Origin: Bacteroidales bacterium KA00251
GTDB lineage: Bacteria > Bacteroidota > Bacteroidia > Bacteroidales > Porphyromonadaceae
NCBI GenBank assembly: GCA_001552775.1
Contig: KQ959279.1
Location: forward strand, 165,442 to 216,885
Length of the DNA: 51,444 nt
Direction: 5' to 3'
Below are positions 24,787 through 33,815 of the stretch, piece by piece (position 1 is the stretch's first letter; each line of letters opens with the position of its first letter). The position numbers were made by a program, and so were the translations under genes. The notes beneath the pieces were generated by a model that searched no databases, was not told the DNA's origin, and saw nothing but the letters and a program-made list of their open reading frames with translations.

Positions 24787-25479
24787 ATGATCAAAAAACT
24801 TGTTTATTCAATTATTTTCGCAGGATTGCTTTTAGGACTTAGTACCACAAGCCTCTTTGCTCAAAACCAACAAAAAGATGAGATTCACTTAAAAAATGGA
24901 TCTATCATAAAAGGCTCCATCGTAGAGGAGATTCCCAGCCGATCAATCACCATTGAAACAGCAGATGGTAGTCGCTTTGTGATAAAAAGCAAGGAGGTCA
25001 AACAAATCAACAGAAAGCAAGACACCCCTACTAATACCAAGAAAATAAAGGGTAGCTATTATGGGATCAGTGCGCTCATGACCACAAATTTTGAAGGTGT
25101 GGGTTTTGGGGGATCTCCCATTGATCTAAACATTCTTCTTGGCAATAGTGGCTTTGGACTTGCTGGCAATTTTGGAATAGCCTACTATGAAAACGCCCTT
25201 CTCCTCTTAAACTTTGGTGTAGGACCTTCCTTTACCTTTATGGCAAGTCCTTCTATAGCATTGACTACTCGCAGTTCTCTTGGGTTCGGTAAACTTCATA
25301 TCAAAAAAGATGACGTAAGTATATCCTCTAATCTTTATTTTGATTGGTCGGTAGGAGTACATGCACGCTTCTTCGCCGACAAACGGTGGAATCTGCTCAC
25401 TGGTATTGAATATGAAAACGCTCCTGCCCTCAACTACAATACGATGATCTTAAAGCTTGGAGTCTCCGTCTCCTTATAA
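24787..25479 (+). CDS. Secreted outer-membrane-type protein of unknown function
   Basis: The 230-residue protein has a signal peptide (about 1-25, cleavage after SLFAQ). Next is a small all-beta module (about 30-75; IHLKNGSIIKGSIVEEIP and later KSKEVKQI), of a kind seen in many Bacteroidota outer-membrane proteins. The rest (about 90-230) is made of Gly- and aromatic-rich alternating strands, ending with MILKLGVSVSL, consistent with an eight-stranded beta-barrel. I do not recognise a specific family. It is transcribed alone, with its own promoter box and terminator. Confidence 0.8.
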   Translation: MIKKLVYSIIFAGLLLGLSTTSLFAQNQQKDEIHLKNGSIIKGSIVEEIPSRSITIETADGSRFVIKSKEVKQINRKQDTPTNTKKIKGSYYGISALMTTNFEGVGFGGSPIDLNILLGNSGFGLAGNFGIAYYENALLLLNFGVGPSFTFMASPSIALTTRSSLGFGKLHIKKDDVSISSNLYFDWSVGVHARFFADKRWNLLTGIEYENAPALNYNTMILKLGVSVSL

Positions 25480-25526
25480 GCACTAAAGAAGAGGAAAATC
25501 AAAAAACTCCTTTTAACACAAACTCA

Positions 25527-25564
25527 AAGAATGAGGTTTCTATGGGAAACCTCATTCTTTTTTA
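25527..25564 (+). terminator. Terminator of the outer-membrane protein gene
   Basis: A 13-bp perfect stem (AAGAATGAGGTTT with AAACCTCATTCTT, loop CTATGGG) is followed by a T-run. It lies about 50 bp downstream of the stop codon on the plus strand. Confidence 0.93.
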
Positions 25565-25816
25565 ATTAGCAATAGACGCTAAATCGGCTTAGGAAAAGGC
25601 ATAACGCGCTAATAATAAATCGGCACACAATCTTCGGCTACAGAATGGAGTGTATAAAAAAGTCTTAGACGCACCCCTTTAATAGGAGATTACCTTTTCC
25701 CCCCTACAAAGGAGGTCCTCTTGAATATTATTATACTACTGGGAAAGCGAATTTTGAGAGGTTCCATCCAACTAATCAAATCCTCAATAAAAGAGGCTTA
25801 GCAACTTGTCAAAAAA
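25565..25816. other. Intergenic, no gene seen
   Basis: This stretch lies between a plus-strand terminator and repeat array B. I see no coding frame and no clear RNA fold. Confidence 0.45.
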
Positions 25817-25904
25817 GTTCCGTGAGTTTTTTGAAAAAGTTCCGTGAGTTTTTTAAAAAAGTTCCGTGAGTTTTTTAGAAAAGTTCCGTGAGATTTTTCT
25901 ACAG
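25817..25904 (+). repeat. Tandem 22-bp repeat array B (4 units)
   Basis: GTTCCGTGAG begins at 25817, 25839, 25861 and 25883, exactly 22 bp apart. Each unit continues with a T-tract followed by an A-tract (for example GTTTTTTAAAAAA around the junctions). The units match array C at 38170 and, in reverse complement, array A at 153. The array sits just beyond the stop codon of rnhA. Confidence 0.9.
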
Positions 25905-25955
25905 GATACAGATGCTACTTTCTAAAAGAGAAACCTCGCACAAAGGCATTCACCT

Positions 25956-26612
25956 CTACTTTCTTCCATAGTCGGCAGGGTTTTCTCCCCATTGTTTTGT
26001 CTCCCACTTCCTTAGCGGGGGACGACAAGAATACGGATGCTCTGCAAGCCACTTTTCGGCTCGTTCTATCAGTTCATAAGCTCTCTTGTAAGTAGCGGTC
26101 TTGGGAAGATGTGTTTTACACTTTCCCTGCATGACCCATCCGATAGCATTGCGACTATCTGAATAAATCGGGATATCCCTCTTCTGCTCCTGTACACACA
26201 GAGCCATTGCATGCACAATAGCTAAAAACTCCACCACGTTATTCGTTGCAGGAAAAGGAGGAATAGCAAAGAGCACCACACCATCCGAAAGACGCACTCC
26301 TTGGTACTCTGCAGGACCAGGATTGATCCTACAGGCTCCATCAACAGCAATACCCACAGAGGGCTTCTCTTGTGTTAGTGACTCTCTAGATGTACCACAC
26401 ACTTTCGAAGAGTTCGCTTGTGGAGGATCCGAAGGGAGCAGTGCTACAGCATAGGGTAGCATAAAAGCTTCTTCTGCCTCCTCTCGGGAAGTATAAGCTT
26501 TGTACTTAGCCCCTTTATAGCCAGAAGTGGAACGCTTACAAGCCTCCCAAGACTCTAAGACACCAGTCTTATAGCCTTCCCACACGACATAATATTTTTT
26601 TTGCTTGGCCAC
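25956..26612 (-). CDS. rnhA: Ribonuclease HI with N-terminal hybrid-binding domain
   Basis: The enzyme cuts RNA in RNA-DNA hybrids. Residues about 3-48 form the small hybrid-binding (viroplasmin-like) domain (YYVVWEGYKTG, CKRSTSGYKGAKYKAY). The RNase H fold starts near 85 with catalytic residues in VDGACRINPGP, NNVVEFLAI, IYSDSRNAI and WGENPADYGRK. The open frame extends to 26693 and would overlap the TPR gene by 71 bp. A GTG at 26612 gives MAKQKKYYVVWEG and starts 10 bp after the TPR stop codon, so I use it (218 residues). The canonical AD(x)LA near the C-terminus is PADYG here. Confidence 0.9.
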   Translation of the reverse strand: MAKQKKYYVVWEGYKTGVLESWEACKRSTSGYKGAKYKAYTSREEAEEAFMLPYAVALLPSDPPQANSSKVCGTSRESLTQEKPSVGIAVDGACRINPGPAEYQGVRLSDGVVLFAIPPFPATNNVVEFLAIVHAMALCVQEQKRDIPIYSDSRNAIGWVMQGKCKTHLPKTATYKRAYELIERAEKWLAEHPYSCRPPLRKWETKQWGENPADYGRK

Positions 26613-26622
26613 TTTTCTGGAC

Positions 26623-27579
26623 TTAAAAGATTCCTCCTTGATACAATCCACTAAAGTCTGCAACGCCTTCTGCACCTTCATCTTCCAATTCACTTAGAAT
26701 GGAAGTAGCCTCACTTTCTCTTCCATTTTTAGTCAATAAATTGGCATAAACTCGTTTGAGATTGGACGATACATTTCGTTCTGCGATAAAAGATTCGATA
26801 AAGGACAAGGCTTCTGACTCTTGTGCATCGTTTAACATCATACGGAGCAAACCTAAAGCAGCTTCCTCATTAAAAGGATCGACCTCTAAGGTTTCTTTAT
26901 AAAGTCGTGTAGCTTCTTCCTCTTCCTTGTATTGCTCATAAAGATAGGCTTCATAGAGTAGGAATCTCTCTTCCAGTGGAAATCTTTGGCATGCCTCTGA
27001 AATGTAGTGGATAGCGGCACTCCTATCGGGCAAATATGTAAGAGCACGAGCCTTAACTAAAGCACTCACGGTATCGTCTTCTTGTATAGCAAGAGCTTTC
27101 TCAGCATTCTCTATAGCCTCTGTATAGTGCTTAAGGGCAAGATGAATCCGTGACAGAAGGCGATAGCAAAGAGCTTTTTCCTCGTCTGCCTCACTCTGTT
27201 CCAAGGCCAGTGTACAATCCTTCAAAGAGTCTTCCATGCGGTCTTGCTGCAAGAGCAGGTCAGCACGCTCCACAAGTGCGGCATAGTGAGTAGGAACTTC
27301 TTCAAGCAAGACATCGTATTGCACAAGAGCCTCCTCTTGCCTATTGCTTCCCTTGAGTGCTTGCGTATAGTAATAGCGGGTTTCAAACTCTGGACACACC
27401 TCAAGAGCCTTTTCAAAGAACTTAATTGCAAGGGGGAAATTGCCTATTCGCATGGCTTTTACACCATCAAACTTGTACAACGTAGCCTCTTCTTTGTCAT
27501 TCTTTCGGGTTTCTTTTATCGCTTCTTCTTTAGCGATTGGCTTGCCTTTTTTCTTAAATAGTTTGTCTAGTAATCCCAT
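26623..27579 (-). CDS. Tetratricopeptide repeat protein
   Basis: The 318-residue protein begins with a basic, lysine-rich segment (KLFKKKGKPIAKEEAIK) and then consists of about seven TPR-like helix pairs from residue 35 on. Examples are AIKFFEKALEVCPEF, AIENAEKALAIQEDD and ATRLYKETLEVDPFNEEAA. There is no signal peptide, so it should be cytoplasmic. TPR proteins hold partners together; no partner can be named. It is 10 bp upstream of rnhA and probably cotranscribed with it. Confidence 0.85.
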   Translation of the reverse strand: MGLLDKLFKKKGKPIAKEEAIKETRKNDKEEATLYKFDGVKAMRIGNFPLAIKFFEKALEVCPEFETRYYYTQALKGSNRQEEALVQYDVLLEEVPTHYAALVERADLLLQQDRMEDSLKDCTLALEQSEADEEKALCYRLLSRIHLALKHYTEAIENAEKALAIQEDDTVSALVKARALTYLPDRSAAIHYISEACQRFPLEERFLLYEAYLYEQYKEEEEATRLYKETLEVDPFNEEAALGLLRMMLNDAQESEALSFIESFIAERNVSSNLKRVYANLLTKNGRESEATSILSELEDEGAEGVADFSGLYQGGIF

Positions 27580-27794
27580 ATTCTATTGTACTTACACGAT
27601 CTGATCTATGCACGACATAGGAGTGTATGCATTTCCTCGGCAAAGGAAGGCATTTTCAAGTAAATAGAGAGTATTGTAAGCATCCTCGAAACAAACTTAT
27701 AGGGAACAAGGACAAGCCCAATTCGCCTAATTATCCTACTATTCCTCTCGTTGTAGTAATGGAGAAAAAACAACTAGCGAGACACAAGTTTTCC

Positions 27795-27836
27795 CAAAAA
27801 AGATACAGCTCCCCCCACAGTTGTGGAGAGGAGCTG
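27795..27836 (-). terminator. Terminator of dpp7
   Basis: On the minus strand CAGCTCC pairs with GGAGCTG around an inner CCAC/GTGG stem, followed by TATCTTTTTT. It lies about 35 bp downstream of the dpp7 stop codon. The remainder of 27580-27794 holds no gene that I can see. Confidence 0.85.
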
Positions 27837-27870
27837 CATAAATTTCGGATTTTTATCTAATCGGCAAGAA

Positions 27871-30105
27871 TTACTTAGTCGTTTTGCAAGTCATTCCTGC
27901 CTTAGAGCATTTTTTCTTACAAGGCTTGTTGCACTTTCCAGCGCATTTGCCACAGCAAGAAACTTTAGGAACAAATGTAAGTTCGTTAATGAGGCGCTTG
28001 CAGTTAGCCCATTTATCAATCATAAAGAGTACATAGCGGATGTCTACACTGATTGTACGTTGTAATTCTGGTTCAAACTCAAGGTCGCCACTCATAGCTT
28101 CCCAGTTGCCATCAAACGCTAACCCAATTAAATCCCCATTCTTGTCAAATACGGGGCTACCACTATTTCCACCTGTGATATCGTTGTTTGAGAGGAAGCA
28201 GAGATGGAGTTGACCCTTTACGCCATAATCACCAAAATCGCCTTTGCGAAGGAGGGAAAGGATTTCTGGTTGTACCCTAAATTCGCTGACTTTGGGATCT
28301 TCTTTTTCAAATACTCCTTTTTGGGTTGTGTAGTGCTTGTAGTAAACGCCATCCTTTGGTGTATATCCACCGATTGTACCATAGCTCATTCTCATAGTGA
28401 AATTGGCATCACTAGGCATCAATCTCTCAGGATCCTTCACACGCATTGCAGCAAAGTAGAGACGTTTATTTTTGTCTATATTATAGTTAAGTGCTCTTGC
28501 TTCTGTACGGATTTTGCGTATCCCGTCAAGGACTTCACTTCTTAGTTTTACAGCAGGATCTTTTTCAAAGGCTTCAGCTCTTTTTTTGCTAGAAAGTTTC
28601 AGTACTGATTCTAGCTTTTCTTGATAAGGAATAAAACTTTTTTCAAAAAGATCTTCTGCGTACTTGGTACAACTTCCACCAAAGTTTTTGTCAATATTCT
28701 TATACAGATTGGGCAACAGCTCTTCCCCTCCATTCTTTCTCATCAATTCTAGCATAGCGGGAAGAACCTGCTTGTCTAGCGAGGGCATATAGTCTTTATA
28801 GCGAGCTTTGAGCGAGGCGATCACTTGCTTACCCATATCGGAGGAGAGATCTTCCATCTTGGAAAGTCTTTCTGCTTGTCCAGCAAGAGTTGCGACTTCT
28901 GCTCCTCCCATCAAAGTTTCATAGAGATAGGTAGCGAGACGGTTGTACTCTCCAACTTTTTTGTAATCTTGCTCCAGTTCAGAAAGGATTGAGCCGTATT
29001 GAGCTTCCTTACCTTGTGCTTTATACCATTCTACAAAGGCTTTCTGCTCTGCAGTCTTGCGTTCAAGTAGCTTAAGGTTTTCTACACCAAGATTCATGCC
29101 TATAGCATTTTTCCAATAGTTGCTACTTTGCGAATACTTTGCAGCATACTTAATGCGAGTAGCTTGATCGGCTTCCATCGCCTTTTTCCATATTTCTTGC
29201 TTAATACCCCTTGCTGTGATACGAGGATTATGCTGATTTTGCATCAAATCTTCAATAGCCCAAGAGGTGAGGTAGCGATCTGTAGATCCAGGGAAACCAA
29301 TCGTCATTGCATAATCGCCAGGACGATAGCCATTGAGAGATACCTTAGCGTAGTAAACGGGCTTATAGGGTTTATTTTCTTTACTATACGCTGCTGGCTG
29401 GTTGTTTTTACCGGCATATACACGAAATACGGAAAAGTCGCCCGTATGCCGAGGCCACATCCAGTTATCTGTATCACCGCCAAACTTACCCACACTACTA
29501 GGAGGAGCCATTACAAGACGCACATCGCGGAATACATTATAAACCACAACATAGTATTTATTCCCTTCATAAAAAGGGATCACTGAAGCTACTACAAAGT
29601 CGCCTTTGCTATACTCTTTTTCTATTTTTTCAGACAATTCGTTGATGGCAGCATAACGCATCATTTCATCGGAGATGCCTTTTACAGCTTCTTCCACTCT
29701 TGCGGTTACGTCCACCATATCTCGCAAATAGCTTACGGTAAGTCCAGGGATAGGTAGCTCTTCGTTCAAAGACATTGAAGCAAAGCCATCTTGCAGATAA
29801 TCATGCTCAACTGTACTTTGACTCTGAATAGCACTATAGCCACAGTGGTGATTGGTAAAAATAAGCCCTTCAGAAGATACAGTCACCCCTGTACATCCTC
29901 GTCCAAAAATAACTACAGAATTTGCAAGGGAAGGGTTTTTGAGGTTGTAAAGCTGGTCTGCCGACATGGTAAAACCAAGCTCTTTCATCTTTTCGATGTT
30001 TTGCTTATTAAGTTCTTGCAATACCCACATCCCCTTATCGGCAAATGCAGAAAGTGCAAGTGCGGGGAGGAGCAATAAAGTGATAATAAATGGTCTTACT
30101 TTCAT
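27871..30105 (-). CDS. dpp7: Dipeptidyl-peptidase 7 (S46 family) with cysteine-rich tail
   Basis: DPP7 removes dipeptides from peptide N-termini in the periplasm, preferring hydrophobic residues at P1. I start at the ATG at 30105 because the longer frame begins with TTG three codons earlier. The 744-residue protein has a signal peptide (cleavage after AFA), the catalytic His in TNHHCGYSAIQ and the catalytic Ser at 648 in GGNSGSP. Gly 666 in FDGNWEAMSGD is the glycine of the DPP7 type; DPP11 has Arg there. Unusual is the tail after about 712: eight cysteines in the last 30 residues (SCCGKCAGKCNKPCKKKC and a later Cys), absent from the family's usual end. It could bind metal or form disulfides. 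Confidence 0.93.
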   Translation of the reverse strand: MKVRPFIITLLLLPALALSAFADKGMWVLQELNKQNIEKMKELGFTMSADQLYNLKNPSLANSVVIFGRGCTGVTVSSEGLIFTNHHCGYSAIQSQSTVEHDYLQDGFASMSLNEELPIPGLTVSYLRDMVDVTARVEEAVKGISDEMMRYAAINELSEKIEKEYSKGDFVVASVIPFYEGNKYYVVVYNVFRDVRLVMAPPSSVGKFGGDTDNWMWPRHTGDFSVFRVYAGKNNQPAAYSKENKPYKPVYYAKVSLNGYRPGDYAMTIGFPGSTDRYLTSWAIEDLMQNQHNPRITARGIKQEIWKKAMEADQATRIKYAAKYSQSSNYWKNAIGMNLGVENLKLLERKTAEQKAFVEWYKAQGKEAQYGSILSELEQDYKKVGEYNRLATYLYETLMGGAEVATLAGQAERLSKMEDLSSDMGKQVIASLKARYKDYMPSLDKQVLPAMLELMRKNGGEELLPNLYKNIDKNFGGSCTKYAEDLFEKSFIPYQEKLESVLKLSSKKRAEAFEKDPAVKLRSEVLDGIRKIRTEARALNYNIDKNKRLYFAAMRVKDPERLMPSDANFTMRMSYGTIGGYTPKDGVYYKHYTTQKGVFEKEDPKVSEFRVQPEILSLLRKGDFGDYGVKGQLHLCFLSNNDITGGNSGSPVFDKNGDLIGLAFDGNWEAMSGDLEFEPELQRTISVDIRYVLFMIDKWANCKRLINELTFVPKVSCCGKCAGKCNKPCKKKCSKAGMTCKTTK

Positions 30106-30332
30106 AAGATTCAATTCTATGATTATTAAATATTTCCGTTTCCTACTAGGCCTCTTCCAAAAACTCTCGACTTAGAAAGAGAAATCGTCTCTAATACCCC
30201 CAAAGTTTCTATGGGGGTCTCCTCTTGATCCTCTTTTTGATACCAGAGAAGGCTCTAAAAAGAAGGTGCTTCTTACAAAAAGAAAAAAGCTCTTTCTCTT
30301 CGGTGTTGTTGCAAGGGGCTCTTTTTCTCTTA

Positions 30333-30340
30333 CAAAGATA
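30333..30340 (-). promoter_or_regulatory. Probable -7 box of dpp7
   Basis: The minus strand reads TATCTTTG, a full match to TAnnTTTG, about 230 nt upstream of the dpp7 start. The resulting leader would include a small hairpin at 30198-30218 (CCCCC with GGGGG). No -33 TTG at the normal distance is evident. Nothing else is recognised in 30115-30553. Confidence 0.45.
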
Positions 30341-30553
30341 CTAAACGTCTACCAAAGAGTCTATAACGAAAAGCCTCAACCATCAAGAAAGCTTTGCACC
30401 TTCGCAACTACGCAAAAGGGTCTAATAGAAAGTGTGTTGCGTCCTCTGCAGGTTACAATATATCGTTGGCAACTCGGCTTATTTCTTTTTAAGGATAACC
30501 TTCCGATTTATCCTCTATCCTTTTTCCTTACTCGTTATCTCTAGAAAAGAGCG

Positions 30554-30561
30554 TACTTTTG
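30554..30561 (+). promoter_or_regulatory. Probable -7 box of the urea transporter gene
   Basis: TACTTTTG on the plus strand matches TAnnTTTG and lies 23 nt before the ATG at 30585, which supports that start over the earlier in-frame ATG at 30432. Confidence 0.5.
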
Positions 30562-30584
30562 TCTCAGTACAACCAAATATAGAC

Positions 30585-31463
30585 ATGCTTCGTTCCCTAT
30601 ATGCAGTCCTGCTCTCGCTCTTACGAGGTGTAGGGCAAGTGATCTTTCAAGAAAATCCTCTCACTGGACTACTCATTCTTTTCGGCTTGGGCTATTATTA
30701 CCCCAATATACTTCTCATGGGATCCATAGCTCTGCTGGTCTCGACCTTAACAGCTTACCTTATAGGTTGTTCCCGAGAAGAGATCTCCAAAGGCTTGTGG
30801 GGATTCAACGGATTTCTAGTGGGATTGGGAGTCGGTACTTTCTTTCTTCCCTCACCTACCACCTATACAGTATTAGGAATAGGGGCCATTTTGTCGGTTG
30901 TCCTGCCATATTTAATCAAAAAGAGGTTTTCCTTTCCCTTATACACCGCACCGTTTGTGCTTATCGTATGGGGAATGCTCCTTTTGCCAACTGGCTTTCT
31001 TCCTCTTACTTCCACACCACTATCTTTTACAGAGCCATTAATGGAATGGAGGGGAATCCTCTTTTGCAGCTTTTCCCAAATCTTTCTTCAAGGAGGAGCT
31101 ATACAATGTGGAGTTCTTATCTTAGGTGGCTTACTAATTGCTTCAACCTCTTCAGCACTTTGGGGGCTCTTGGGTGCTCTTCTTCCTCTAGCTTTCTTTT
31201 GGATATTCCAAGGTGACTTTGCCCTTCTCAACGCTGGAATGATAGGATATAATGGTATACTTGTAGCTATCGCACTTGGACAACGTGACATGAAAGAGGC
31301 TCCATGGGTAATCCTTGGCGTGCTATTGGCTTTCGGACTACAACTGCTTGGCATTTACTTTCACCTTACTACACTTACAGCTCCATTTGTCATCGCCACA
31401 TGGATAACCCTACTCCTAAAAAGAGCCTATACACGACTTGCAGCACCCCAACAAAACGAATAG
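30585..31463 (+). CDS. Urea transporter (UT family)
   Basis: UT proteins are channel-like urea carriers of the inner membrane. The 292-residue protein has about ten hydrophobic helices in two similar halves. Family motifs include LLRGVGQVIFQENPLTGLLIL near the N-terminus, GLWGFNGFLVGLGVG in the first half, and QIFLQGGAIQCGVLI and GMIGYNGILVAIALG in the second. The frame is open upstream to 30432, but a promoter box at 30554-30561 and the family N-terminus point to the ATG at 30585. No urease genes are in the window. The gene is divergent from dpp7. Confidence 0.88.
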   Translation: MLRSLYAVLLSLLRGVGQVIFQENPLTGLLILFGLGYYYPNILLMGSIALLVSTLTAYLIGCSREEISKGLWGFNGFLVGLGVGTFFLPSPTTYTVLGIGAILSVVLPYLIKKRFSFPLYTAPFVLIVWGMLLLPTGFLPLTSTPLSFTEPLMEWRGILFCSFSQIFLQGGAIQCGVLILGGLLIASTSSALWGLLGALLPLAFFWIFQGDFALLNAGMIGYNGILVAIALGQRDMKEAPWVILGVLLAFGLQLLGIYFHLTTLTAPFVIATWITLLLKRAYTRLAAPQQNE

Positions 31464-31484
31464 AAGAATCCATCAAAAGCAAAA

Positions 31485-31518
31485 AAAAGGAGACCCTCTC
31501 TTGAGGAGTCTCCTTTTT
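31485..31518. terminator. Bidirectional terminator between the urea transporter and flavodiiron genes
   Basis: The perfect stem AAAGGAGAC with GTCTCCTTT has T-runs on its 3' side on both strands. It serves the plus-strand urea transporter gene and the minus-strand flavodiiron gene, which converge here. Confidence 0.9.
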
Positions 31519-31537
31519 GAATATCAGTAGAAAAAGC

Positions 31538-32746
31538 CTAATCTTCGGGGAAGAGTTCGTTGAGGCGGTCTCCAACTTGTTGCCCGAGTTGGTATCCTTT
31601 TAGAAGTTCGTCTTCTGAAGGTGCGCCTTTGATTTCGTATGGTTCACCCACAAGTTCCCATTTCATTTCTTCTTGGAAGGGAGCCATCTTTCGGACAGCT
31701 TGCCCAGCCCAGCTACAGGATCCAAAAATAGCAACTAACCGATCAGAAACTTCACGGATCTTTACAAGGTTGAGTATGTTAGCTATTGGAGGATAAATAT
31801 TATCGCTATAGGTAGGACTCCCTACGACAAAGGCTTTGTAACGGAAGATATCTCGTAAAATGTACGAAGCATCGGTGCGAGAGACGTCGTAGCATACCAC
31901 ATCTTTTATACCCTTACTGCCGATTCCTCGAGCGATATGGTCTGCTAGCACAGCTGTATTGCCATACATGCTACCATAAAGTACGATAGCTCCTTTCTTA
32001 CCTTCGTATTTACTTAGCCTATCATACACCTCAAGTGCTTTCTTAAATCCAAAGTCTGTCCATACGGGACCATGGGTTGCACAAATTGTTTTCACGTCGA
32101 GAGAGTCAAGTTTCTTGAGCGTCTTCTGTACAAACTTACCATACTTCCCCACTATGCAGGCATAGTAACGCTCCATTTCTTCCATAAAGAAGTCTAGATT
32201 GGTAGCATAGTCAAAGACATTGCCATCAAGAGAGCCAAATGTACCGAAAGCATCAGCCGAGAAAAGCACTTTGTCTTTTGGATCATAAGTAAACATTACC
32301 TCAGGCCAGTGTACCATAGGAGCCATAGCGAAGGTGAGTTCTCGACTTCCGATATTCAGCGTATCCCCCTCCTTTACAGTAATCAGGTTATCACTAATAT
32401 CGTAGTACTCCTGCAGCATTTTAAAAGTTAGCTTATTCCCTACAATAGAGATATTGGGGTACCACTTCTTAAGCATACCAATAGAGCCACTATGGTCAGG
32501 CTCCATATGGTCAACAATCAGATAATCAATAGGACGATCACCTATGATTCTCTGGATCTGTCTAAAGAATTGCTCGGAATAGCAGATATCTACTGTATCA
32601 ATAAGAGTAACCTTTTCATCGACAATGAGGTAAGAATTGTAAGAAACCCCACGAGTCAAAGGCCAAAGGTTTTCAAAGAGAGCTTTAGTACGATCGTTGA
32701 CTCCAACATAATAGATGGAGTCTGTAATCTTAATCTGGTCTGTCAT
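31538..32746 (-). CDS. Flavodiiron protein (A-type flavoprotein, O2/NO reductase)
   Basis: Flavodiiron proteins reduce O2 to water or NO to N2O and protect anaerobes. Residues 1-250 form a beta-lactamase-like domain with the diiron ligands in DHMEPDHSG (H-x-E-x-D-H), VHWPEVMFTYD and SADAFG, plus CATHGPVW. Residues 255-400 form a flavodoxin domain with the FMN loop LYGSMYGNTAVLADHIA and VGSPTYSDNIYPPI. The 402-residue length is standard, with no rubredoxin fusion. It is the last gene of the operon beginning at 37911. Confidence 0.95.
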   Translation of the reverse strand: MTDQIKITDSIYYVGVNDRTKALFENLWPLTRGVSYNSYLIVDEKVTLIDTVDICYSEQFFRQIQRIIGDRPIDYLIVDHMEPDHSGSIGMLKKWYPNISIVGNKLTFKMLQEYYDISDNLITVKEGDTLNIGSRELTFAMAPMVHWPEVMFTYDPKDKVLFSADAFGTFGSLDGNVFDYATNLDFFMEEMERYYACIVGKYGKFVQKTLKKLDSLDVKTICATHGPVWTDFGFKKALEVYDRLSKYEGKKGAIVLYGSMYGNTAVLADHIARGIGSKGIKDVVCYDVSRTDASYILRDIFRYKAFVVGSPTYSDNIYPPIANILNLVKIREVSDRLVAIFGSCSWAGQAVRKMAPFQEEMKWELVGEPYEIKGAPSEDELLKGYQLGQQVGDRLNELFPED

Positions 32747-32776
32747 TTTGAAGAATATCTAGATATATGATTGTTT

Positions 32777-33769
32777 TTATTGATGCTTTTCTGCAGCTTT
32801 TTGTGCATCTGTCAGAGGCTCATCTTTCTTGCAAGAAAGTTTTCCTTCGTTTTTTTCGTGGTATTGTTTCAGAATTTGTTCTATTTCCATGGAGTTTTTC
32901 CCCTGCTTCTTGAGATCATAGGCAAGAGGAGGCACCACTCTACTGGGCTTTACAAGCGCACGTATAAGCAACCATGCTCCAACGACAATAAAAGGAATAC
33001 TGAGCAGTTGTCCTTGATTCAGCCCTATTCGCTCAATCATTTGCAACTCCCATCCCTCTTGTACAAGTTTTACCGACTCAATCAGTAAGCGAGAAAGGAA
33101 AACTCCTAGCAGGAAAAATCCCAAAATCAGCCCAGGACGACGACGGGCAGCATCCCTCTTCCAGTATAGCCAAAGGCACACTGCAAAGACCAAGAGGTAA
33201 CAAAGAGCCTCATAAATAGCCGTTGGGTGCACCCCCAAATCCGTTTGCAGGTTGATATACTCAGGACTTCTTAGGAAACGAAATGCCCATGGTAAGGTCG
33301 TAGGTCGACCAAAAATCTCACTATTCATAAGATTTCCCATTCTGATCATAGCGGCGACCAACCCAACAGCTACCGCTAGTCGATCAAGTGTAAAGAGAAC
33401 GGAACGATGGGTTACCTTTTTGGAATAAATCCACACTCCTATTATAATCCCAATTGCTCCTCCATGGCTTGCAAGACCGCCTTCCCATATTTTAAAAATC
33501 TCCCACGGATGTTGCAAATAATACAACGGATCATAGAAAAAGCAGTGCCCCAATCTTGCTCCTACCACAGTAGCTATAAGGATTGTCCACCACAGTTTTT
33601 CGTACCACTCTTCAGGAAGAGCCTCACGCTTCCATATCTTCCATACAACTAGAGGCCCTAGAAGGAGCAGTCCAACCGCAAAAAACAAACCATACCATCT
33701 AACCTCCAAAGAGCCTAAATGGAAAATATCGGGACCTACGGTCCAGTTGATTGCATTGAGTATCGTCAT
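32777..33769 (-). CDS. lgt: Prolipoprotein diacylglyceryl transferase
   Basis: Lgt adds diacylglycerol to the lipobox cysteine of prolipoproteins in the inner membrane. The 330-residue protein has about seven membrane helices, with [28 protein letters not shown] and the signature [18 protein letters not shown] hydrophilic tail of about 60 residues after the last helix (from KPSRVV) is longer than in the E. coli enzyme. It is part of the murB/ddh cluster. Confidence 0.95.
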   Translation of the reverse strand: MTILNAINWTVGPDIFHLGSLEVRWYGLFFAVGLLLLGPLVVWKIWKREALPEEWYEKLWWTILIATVVGARLGHCFFYDPLYYLQHPWEIFKIWEGGLASHGGAIGIIIGVWIYSKKVTHRSVLFTLDRLAVAVGLVAAMIRMGNLMNSEIFGRPTTLPWAFRFLRSPEYINLQTDLGVHPTAIYEALCYLLVFAVCLWLYWKRDAARRRPGLILGFFLLGVFLSRLLIESVKLVQEGWELQMIERIGLNQGQLLSIPFIVVGAWLLIRALVKPSRVVPPLAYDLKKQGKNSMEIEQILKQYHEKNEGKLSCKKDEPLTDAQKAAEKHQ

Positions 33770-33815
33770 TTTCTGTGGCTTTCTTCTAATTTTCGAGTAG
33801 GTTCTACAAAGACTT

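Noticed and set aside
30198-30218. GC-rich hairpin in the dpp7 leader as a terminator
   Set aside because: The stem is only five to six pairs with an 11-nt loop, and no T-run follows on either strand.
30432-30584. N-terminal extension of the urea transporter
   Set aside because: The 51 extra residues do not fit the family N-terminus, and a promoter box lies inside this stretch, just before the ATG at 30585.
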